DNA of 43,570 nt from a virus. Shown here in pieces: positions 21,354 through 26,336 of the stretch. Both the position numbers and the translations under genes were made by a program. Positions within the stretch are counted from its first letter, which is position 1, and every line of letters starts with the position of its first letter. A model generated the notes under the pieces. The model saw nothing but the letters and a program-made list of their open reading frames with translations, was not told the DNA's origin and ran no database searches. The DNA is taken from positions 1-43,570 of the IMG/VR virus record IMGVR_UViG_3300030099_002399, one strand, 5' to 3'.

Positions 21354-22048
21354 TCACAGAAGACAAGTTCATGCTAGAGCAAATCTACCATGCGCACATT
21401 CTGTCCAGCCACGATTCCCCCGTCCTAGTGATGGGGGAGTCTGGCACGGGTAAGGAGACTATCGCTCAAATCTTACATGGAGATAGACAAGCTGCATCGA
21501 ACGCTAAAATACAAAACAACTTCGTTCCTGTAAATGTAACTACACTCCAAGAAGACTTGTTTGAATCGCTTCTTTACGGACACCTCAAAGGCTCTTTCAC
21601 GGGAGCGACCAGAGACACAACTGGTTTCGTCCAACGAGCGCACAAAGGCACGTTATTCCTAGATGAGATCGGAGAACTTCCCTTACACCTACAGCCCAAG
21701 CTACTACGCTTCATTCAACACAAGAAGTATAGTCGCATAGGCGAAGCCGAGGAACACAACGCAACTTGTCGCTTCGTGTTCTCAACCAACAAGGACTTAC
21801 GCAAAGAAGTCGAGGCAGGAAATTTCAGACTCGATCTCTACCACCGCATATCAACCTTTATCATCAAGACATCGCCACTCCGAGATAGAACAGACGACAT
21901 AACTCTCTACCTCAAGAAACAAGAAGTCGAAGACCCCGAAGGATTGATGCTGCAAATCCTAGATCAAACTAAACTCACCGGCAACTATAGAGAACTACAA
22001 TCTATACTTGCACGTTACAAGACACTAGGTAAATTAATCATCTATTAA
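21341..22048 (+). CDS. Minimal sigma54-dependent transcription activator (AAA+ domain only)
   Basis: A 235-aa protein that is essentially one enhancer-binding-protein AAA+ module. Walker A GESGTGKET is at 32-40, the sigma54-contacting loop GSFTGA at 84-89 (within GHLKGSFTGA), Walker B TLFLDEIGELP at 104-114 (D108/E109), sensor I N150, the arginine-finger stretch FRLDLYHRI at 162-170, PLRDRTDDI at 179-187 and sensor II LTGNYREL at 212-219. The GSFTGA loop is diagnostic for this class. There is no N-terminal receiver, GAF or PAS domain and no C-terminal Fis-type HTH, so it may act from solution or through a partner. A near-perfect sigma54 promoter lies 22 bases after its stop. Confidence 0.93.
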   Translation: MEELITEDKFMLEQIYHAHILSSHDSPVLVMGESGTGKETIAQILHGDRQAASNAKIQNNFVPVNVTTLQEDLFESLLYGHLKGSFTGATRDTTGFVQRAHKGTLFLDEIGELPLHLQPKLLRFIQHKKYSRIGEAEEHNATCRFVFSTNKDLRKEVEAGNFRLDLYHRISTFIIKTSPLRDRTDDITLYLKKQEVEDPEGLMLQILDQTKLTGNYRELQSILARYKTLGKLIIY

Positions 22049-22069
22049 TATCACCTACCCCCCAAAAAG

Positions 22070-22086
22070 TTGGCACGAAGGTTGCT
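22070..22086 (+). promoter_or_regulatory. Consensus sigma54 promoter for the replication block
   Basis: TTGGCACG (22070-22077), four bases AAGG, TTGCT (22082-22086): an exact match to YTGGCACG-N4-TTGCW, with an AAAAG flank also fitting the extended consensus. GG and GC are 10 bases apart. The predicted start near 22097 leaves about 18 bases before the ATG at 22115. The upstream ACCTACCCCCCA (22053-22064) recurs in the origin-like element. Confidence 0.92.
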
Positions 22087-22114
22087 TATATATTAACCGT
22101 CATATTTTTTGAAA

Positions 22115-22516
22115 ATGACCTATAAAAAAGAACAGTTTATCGACGGGGATTTCAAGGGTTTCGGGTTTTATACTCCGGTCTTTGAGTCTATTGATGAAGT
22201 TGTTGAGGCTTACGGCGAGAAAACAACAATCGCCCTTATAAATCAACAAGCTCAGTTACGCATTCGTGCCAAGGTTAAGAATGGTTTACCAAAGAACCTA
22301 CCGACATCAGACTTGGAGAGATTCAAGGATGAATTATACCGTGAGAAACCGGATGGAATTCTTTTCTCGCAGGATGAAGCTGCAAAGTGGACTCCTTCAC
22401 TCAAAGAACTTTCAGCCAAGAAACTCTTCTTGCTGGCACAAGCAGAACTAGCAAAGGGTAATAAAGAAACTGCTGCTAAATACATGGATCAATGCAAATC
22501 GAAAACCTTACAATAG
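22115..22516 (+). CDS. First gene of the sigma54-driven middle operon (hypothetical, 133 aa)
   Basis: Starts MTYKKEQFIDGDFKGFGFYT at the ATG at 22115, preferred to a TTG six bases before it. No Shine-Dalgarno; the leader is short and AU-rich. The protein is mixed alpha/beta with a helical C-terminus (KELSAKKLFLLAQAELAKGN then KETAAKYMDQC) resembling a helical hairpin. No family recognised. It overlaps the next gene by 25 bases. Because it is directly behind the sigma54 promoter, it should be the first middle-phase product. Confidence 0.7.
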   Translation: MTYKKEQFIDGDFKGFGFYTPVFESIDEVVEAYGEKTTIALINQQAQLRIRAKVKNGLPKNLPTSDLERFKDELYREKPDGILFSQDEAAKWTPSLKELSAKKLFLLAQAELAKGNKETAAKYMDQCKSKTLQ

Positions 22517-23001
22517 AAAAAGCAAAACCGAATCGGTCTAGTTATAGTCCGAACTCAGCTAAACAAGTACAACCAATCCTAGATCGTTTAATGGAAACAG
22601 GTCAGGATGTTTACGTCAACGCCCAGCAAACCGGATACACAGCAAATACTTTGTACGTCAAGTTCAACGATGGATTTAAGTTTATCCTAGATAACTTTGA
22701 TGAAGACAAGTATTCAATACTCCGAACTAAAGTAGCTATTCGCAAAACTGATGACGGCATTATTATCTACTTCAAGGAAACTATAAACAATTCCCTTAAA
22801 TCTAAAGCAATAGACTATGAGTTTAATGATTCAATGACATGGAAAAACGATCTTGAAACTTGGTACAAGACTGCCAAGGACACAGAACTCTTTGAACGTA
22901 ACGTCTCTGTCTCCGAAGCTGATCGTGAATTCGTATACAATCTAGTCAATGAAGATTCAGAAGTAGATATTACCGACACTTCTGTTCGCGTAATGAAATG
23001 A
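22492..23001 (+). CDS. Middle operon hypothetical protein (169 aa)
   Basis: Starts MQIENLTIEKAKPNRSSYSP. The N-terminal half contains a VQPILDRLMETGQDVYVNAQ segment followed by short strands (TLYVKFNDGFKFILDNF, DDGIIIYFKETI). The C-terminal half is acidic and helical. No recognised motifs. Its TGA overlaps the ATG of the 28-aa membrane peptide (ATGA). Confidence 0.65.
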   Translation: MQIENLTIEKAKPNRSSYSPNSAKQVQPILDRLMETGQDVYVNAQQTGYTANTLYVKFNDGFKFILDNFDEDKYSILRTKVAIRKTDDGIIIYFKETINNSLKSKAIDYEFNDSMTWKNDLETWYKTAKDTELFERNVSVSEADREFVYNLVNEDSEVDITDTSVRVMK

Positions 23002-23084
23002 TTTACTTCGACATCTTATGCGCACTCGGACTGCTCTACTTTATATTCGCTACAATCTGCGCAATTCTATCGGGACTTGAATGA
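22998..23084 (+). CDS. Tiny membrane peptide (28 aa)
   Basis: A 28-aa frame coupled on both sides (ATGA with 23001 and ATGA with the next gene). It consists almost entirely of one hydrophobic helix (ILCALGLLYFIFATICAILS) with two cysteines. It is too regular and too tightly coupled to be chance overlap, though no homologue is known to me. It may anchor a replication or nucleotide-metabolism component to the membrane or act on the host envelope. Confidence 0.5.
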   Translation: MIYFDILCALGLLYFIFATICAILSGLE

Positions 23085-23245
23085 CAATAGAACAACTGCT
23101 GGAGATTTCAGTCGAGGAACTAGAGGCAATGCCTGACTCAAAGTTGCAAGAATACCTAGCACCTTACTTAAAAATCTCAAGACCGGACGAGTTAGAAGAA
23201 CTAAAAGTACAAAAGAAAACCAGAGGAAAGATTAAACTTGATTAA
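23081..23245 (+). CDS. Small acidic/basic hypothetical protein (54 aa)
   Basis: A 54-aa protein: an acidic helical half (MTIEQLLEISVEELEAMPDS) and a lysine-rich C-terminus (VQKKTRGKIKLD). It overlaps the membrane peptide (ATGA) and the Cas4-like gene (TTG start 8 bases before the stop). Such small proteins are common in front of phage nucleases; no function known. Confidence 0.55.
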   Translation: MTIEQLLEISVEELEAMPDSKLQEYLAPYLKISRPDELEELKVQKKTRGKIKLD

Positions 23246-24143
23246 ACTAGAAAAAGCCGAAGACCGCTACATTCTTCGCATAGACGCATCTGCCTACAAA
23301 GAATCTGCCTGTTCCCTCAAGTTCTACTACACAACTGTAAGAGGTTTGCGTAGTAGTTACATGAATCACAAGATGGAATACGGCACGGCGTACCACAAGG
23401 CACTAGAGACTTACTACGCAACTGGCGATAAAGCCAAGTCGCTGAACGAGGCACTAGAGCATTTCTCTAATCCAGACATCCATGTTCCTGAGAATGACTG
23501 GCGTACTCAAGGGCATCTTGCCAACTGTATCACGCAATACTTTGACCACTACTCGGATGTAGACGGACTCAAGGTAGAGAAACACGAAGGCGAAGCACTA
23601 CTCGAAATGAAGTTTGCTTATCCATTCTACACGAACGGATTCATCGACATCATTCTTTGCGGAACAATCGACTTCATTGGTACATACTTTGGCCAGAATG
23701 TTATCTGCGATCACAAGTCAACGGCAGTCACAACAATTGACCGTTACTTGGCTTCATACGAAATGTCTACGCAACTCATGTTGTATACCTTGGTGATGCG
23801 CAAGCTGTTCCCTGACAGGAATTATCAAGCACTCATCAACGGCATTTTCTTGTCTCGCTCTGGTCGCAACAAGTTTCAGCGAAGCGCAATCCTAGATTAC
23901 TCGGATCAGAAGCTCGGATACTTTGAGCAGCATCTTACTGAGACTCTCGTCAACTTTGTTGAGCTACTCACCAAGAACATCAAGGAAGATAAACAATACT
24001 TCCTGCCTAACTTTAACTGCTGCGAAACCAAATTCGGAATGTGCAAGTTCGCTAAAATCTGCAACGCAGGAGACTTTGGCGAAGCTGTAATCGAGAACGA
24101 TTTCTACACTAAAAAATATAACCCACTAAACTTCAATGAATAG
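23238..24143 (+). CDS. RecB/Cas4-like PD-(D/E)XK exonuclease with Fe-S cysteines
   Basis: A 301-aa nuclease with a TTG start. H53 (GTAYHKALE), D145 (CGTIDFIG), D158-H-K160 (VICDHKST) and Q179 (YEMSTQLMLY) give the H...D...DxK...Q order of the RecB-family PD-(D/E)XK fold. One cysteine near the N-terminus (C25) and three near the C-terminus (C262, C269, C275) fit the 4Fe-4S cluster of Cas4/AddB-type enzymes. These are 5'-to-3' or dual exonucleases that make single strands for recombination. It is followed by a DUF1599-like gene, a Sak4-like ATPase and an ssDNA-binding-like protein, so it probably works in phage recombination or replication rather than CRISPR adaptation; no CRISPR array is present. 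Confidence 0.88.
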   Translation: MIKLEKAEDRYILRIDASAYKESACSLKFYYTTVRGLRSSYMNHKMEYGTAYHKALETYYATGDKAKSLNEALEHFSNPDIHVPENDWRTQGHLANCITQYFDHYSDVDGLKVEKHEGEALLEMKFAYPFYTNGFIDIILCGTIDFIGTYFGQNVICDHKSTAVTTIDRYLASYEMSTQLMLYTLVMRKLFPDRNYQALINGIFLSRSGRNKFQRSAILDYSDQKLGYFEQHLTETLVNFVELLTKNIKEDKQYFLPNFNCCETKFGMCKFAKICNAGDFGEAVIENDFYTKKYNPLNFNE

Positions 24144-24531
24144 TTTCGAGAGAGAAACCAAAATGACCATGAACGCAATGGACGGTGAACAACCAAAAGT
24201 CAACATCGACATTTCGCTAATTACAATTGCTGGCAATCAAGCATTTCTAAACGCACTCGATTGTGTTAAGTTGCTTGATGCGAAACAACTGGACTACGGG
24301 CCATTGAACATTTCATCCGAGGGACTACTCGGATTGAAGACTCGGCTCGTCGATAAAATTTTCAGGCTCAAGAATCTACTTGAGAGCAATCGCGAACCGA
24401 ACAACGAATCACTTGCTGATACTTTTCAAGACATAGTGAACTATGGATTGATCGGCCAAATGCTTCTCGACAACACTTGGCCAACAACAGAACAAACCAA
24501 ACCTCGCAACATCGAGATTACAATTATATGA
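24136..24531 (+). CDS. DUF1599-like (nucleotide-modification-associated) protein
   Basis: A 131-aa protein. Residues 45-115 follow the DUF1599/Nmad1 pattern: LLDAKQLDYGPLNI, then LKTRLVDKIFRLKNL, then NESLADTFQDIVNYGLIGQM. The DYG, RLxDKIxRLxNL and ESLxDTxxDIxNY motifs match closely. This family has a MazG-like helical look and is associated with modified-nucleotide metabolism in phages, but no biochemical role is shown here. The N-terminal 30 residues are polar. It overlaps the nuclease gene by 8 bases and the ATPase gene by 4. Confidence 0.75.
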   Translation: MNSFERETKMTMNAMDGEQPKVNIDISLITIAGNQAFLNALDCVKLLDAKQLDYGPLNISSEGLLGLKTRLVDKIFRLKNLLESNREPNNESLADTFQDIVNYGLIGQMLLDNTWPTTEQTKPRNIEITII

Positions 24532-25172
24532 ACAAACCTATCATCGGAATAGTTGGGGGTAGTGGCACGGGCAAATCAACATCCCTGCGCAATCTACCGG
24601 CAGACAAGACAACCATCATCGACCTAGAACGCAAAGGCTTCCCATTCAAAGAAGCGAAGTCGTTCGACATCATATCGGTAGACAAGATACCTGATGTTAA
24701 TCCTGCCATCGAAAAGGCAATCAAGAACTCAGATATTGTTGTCTTCGAATCCTTCACCAAATACTGCGAACAACTATCCAGTTACGCCAGTAAGATGTAC
24801 AAGGGTTACGATGTCTGGTCGTACTACAACAAACAGATTCGTGACCTACTCGACAAGGTGAAAAATGAAAAAGCCATCTTCATATTCACAGCAATTGACG
24901 AGATCGTGCGCGTCACTCAGCCAACTGGCGGTGAGTACAATACTCGACGCATCAAGGTGCAAGGCAAGCAACACGAAGGTTGCATCGAGAAGGAACTACT
25001 GATGGTTCTATTTACAGAAGTTCGTAAGGGAGAGAACTCAATCGACTACTGTTTCCAGACAAACTCTGATGGAGTGACATCTGCGAAGACTCCTCTTGGT
25101 ATGTTTGATGATCTCTACATACCCAACGATCTCAACGAAGTCATCAAGTCTTGTAACGAGTATTACGAATAA
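24528..25172 (+). CDS. Sak4-like RecA-fold ATPase (AAA_24-type)
   Basis: A 214-aa protein with Walker A GGSGTGKST at 9-17, a DLERKGFPFKEAKSFD segment, and a Walker B-like VVFESFTKYCEQLSSYASKM near residue 70, the order of AAA_24/Sak4-type phage ATPases. Sak4 proteins are single-strand annealing/strand-exchange factors that cooperate with an SSB and an exonuclease, both of which flank this gene. Start ATG overlaps the upstream stop (ATGA). The role in recombination is from family and context; the strand-exchange activity itself cannot be read from the sequence. Confidence 0.85.
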   Translation: MNKPIIGIVGGSGTGKSTSLRNLPADKTTIIDLERKGFPFKEAKSFDIISVDKIPDVNPAIEKAIKNSDIVVFESFTKYCEQLSSYASKMYKGYDVWSYYNKQIRDLLDKVKNEKAIFIFTAIDEIVRVTQPTGGEYNTRRIKVQGKQHEGCIEKELLMVLFTEVRKGENSIDYCFQTNSDGVTSAKTPLGMFDDLYIPNDLNEVIKSCNEYYE

Positions 25173-25174
25173 GA

Positions 25175-25300
25175 ATGAATTTCAGACGGGTACATACTGC
25201 TATTAAGATGCAGACAGGTTTAAGGGTTGCTGGTTTTCCTAAGTTCGCCAGTATACGTCCCTGCATTGATCGCCCGTCGATACTTTCTCACACGAAGTGA
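25175..25300 (+). CDS. Possible small basic protein (41 aa) in the gap before the SSB-like gene
   Basis: The 143-base gap after the Sak4-like gene is open from ATG 25175 to TGA 25300 and reads MNFRRVHTAIKMQTGLRVAG, then basic and Pro-containing text. It lacks a Shine-Dalgarno and a recognisable family. The same bases contain a weak GG-N10-GC (25217-25230, -12 TTGCT but a poor -24) and a CTCAC/GTGAG hairpin at 25287-25301 in front of the next start. Either a small gene or a regulatory leader is possible; I lean slightly to the leader. Confidence 0.35.
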   Translation: MNFRRVHTAIKMQTGLRVAGFPKFASIRPCIDRPSILSHTK

Positions 25301-25315
25301 GGATAACTGGTAAAA

Positions 25316-25819
25316 ATGCCTACTATTAACCTAAATGATGTAAAGGAGAACGCTCGTCCGTTTCTGCCTTCGAACAACTACACTATTCGTGTAGCCGATA
25401 CCGAAACCCGTCAGTCACAGAGCGGCAACCCGATGGTTGTCCTGACTTGGGAAATCGTTGCACCTGAGTCTATCGAAGATCCAGACTTGGGAAATGTACG
25501 GATTGCTGGTTTGCAATTCCGTGAGTACCTCGTGTTTATCGAGAAGATGGCATTGCGCATCAAGCGTAATCATCGTGTTCTCGATTTGCCTTTCGAGTTG
25601 AACTGTTCCGATGAGAGTGACCCTTGGGGTACTGTCGAGCCGGATGGTTCTATCTACAAGGGCAAGGCTGCCTATGCAACCATCAAGACCGAGAAGGTTG
25701 TAAGGAAGAATGCGGAAGGTGAAGCAATGGTAGATCCGTCTACCGGCGACCCGATCACCTTCAACTCGTATTCAGTTGGGGAACTGATCAGTAAAGCACC
25801 CGAACACGATCTTGCGTAA
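25316..25819 (+). CDS. ssDNA-binding-like protein (DUF669-type)
   Basis: A 167-aa, acidic, beta-rich protein starting MPTINLNDVKENARPFLPSN and continuing YTIRVADTETRQSQSGNPMV VLTWEIV, which resembles the DUF669/SSB-like proteins found beside Sak4-type ATPases. The C-terminus ends GELISKAPEHDLA. The strand order and the partner genes suggest binding of single-stranded DNA during replication and recombination; no aromatic signature is distinctive enough to be certain. A strong terminator follows 6 bases after the stop, so it is probably abundant. Confidence 0.68.
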   Translation: MPTINLNDVKENARPFLPSNNYTIRVADTETRQSQSGNPMVVLTWEIVAPESIEDPDLGNVRIAGLQFREYLVFIEKMALRIKRNHRVLDLPFELNCSDESDPWGTVEPDGSIYKGKAAYATIKTEKVVRKNAEGEAMVDPSTGDPITFNSYSVGELISKAPEHDLA

Positions 25820-25825
25820 CCACAT

Positions 25826-25853
25826 GGGGGAGGGTAAAACCTCCCCCTTTTTT
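25826..25853 (+). terminator. Terminator after SSB-like gene
   Basis: GGGGGAGG (25826-25833) and CCTCCCCC (25840-25847) pair perfectly around GTAAAA, followed by TTTTTT (25848-25853). The next ATG is 2 bases beyond, the same arrangement as at 16934, 18132 and 5442. Confidence 0.92.
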
Positions 25854-25855
25854 CC

Positions 25856-26089
25856 ATGAAAGTCTACGACCTAGAAGTAAACAAGGAAGACATTGATAGA
25901 AAATTTAAGAAATTTGCGCGACGGCATGGACTTAAACCCAGCGAAGTTGGCCATCACGAAAGTCGCACAATGGATTACAAAGTAGATTTTCCGCACAAGA
26001 AGCGGCGAACTGCTGAAGTAAGAAAAAGATACGGAACACCTGACTACGTTAAAAGAAAATATTGTGAAAGAATTAACAACCATAATTGA
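25856..26089 (+). CDS. Small basic hypothetical protein (77 aa)
   Basis: Starts MKVYDLEVNKEDIDRKFKKF directly after the terminator U-run, with no Shine-Dalgarno. A RRHGLKPSEVGHHESRTMDY segment and a Lys/Arg-rich C-terminus suggest nucleic-acid binding. No family recognised. It overlaps the next gene by 26 bases. Confidence 0.6.
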   Translation: MKVYDLEVNKEDIDRKFKKFARRHGLKPSEVGHHESRTMDYKVDFPHKKRRTAEVRKRYGTPDYVKRKYCERINNHN

Positions 26090-26336
26090 CGACATTCGTA
26101 CTGACGACAATGCACAAGCATTAGAGCGGCTACGAATCAAGACAACTGAAATGCAAGCCGAGGCTTTAGCAGACGGTTATCTATCGGGAATCCATGATGC
26201 AATCCTAATGCTACAAGATTACATCAAACAGGATTCAATCAAGGACAAGCTCAAACAAGAAGCACTCAAGGCGCGTGAGGCACAAACCAAGTCTAAAGTA
26301 CAGCGGTCTAACGGTAATTCTCGAAAGTCCAAGTAG
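26064..26336 (+). CDS. Helical hypothetical protein (90 aa) before DNA polymerase
   Basis: A GTG start (26064) reading MKELTTIIDDIRTDDNAQAL, entirely helical with heptad spacing (DYIKQDSIKDKLKQEALKAR). It overlaps the polymerase start by 62 bases, the longest overlap in the operon; one of the two starts may be shifted. No family recognised. Confidence 0.55.
   Translation: MKELTTIIDDIRTDDNAQALERLRIKTTEMQAEALADGYLSGIHDAILMLQDYIKQDSIKDKLKQEALKAREAQTKSKVQRSNGNSRKSK

Noticed and set aside
23238-24143. Cas4-like gene as part of a CRISPR-Cas system
   Set aside because: No cas1, cas2 or CRISPR repeat array anywhere in the window; the neighbours are replication and recombination genes.
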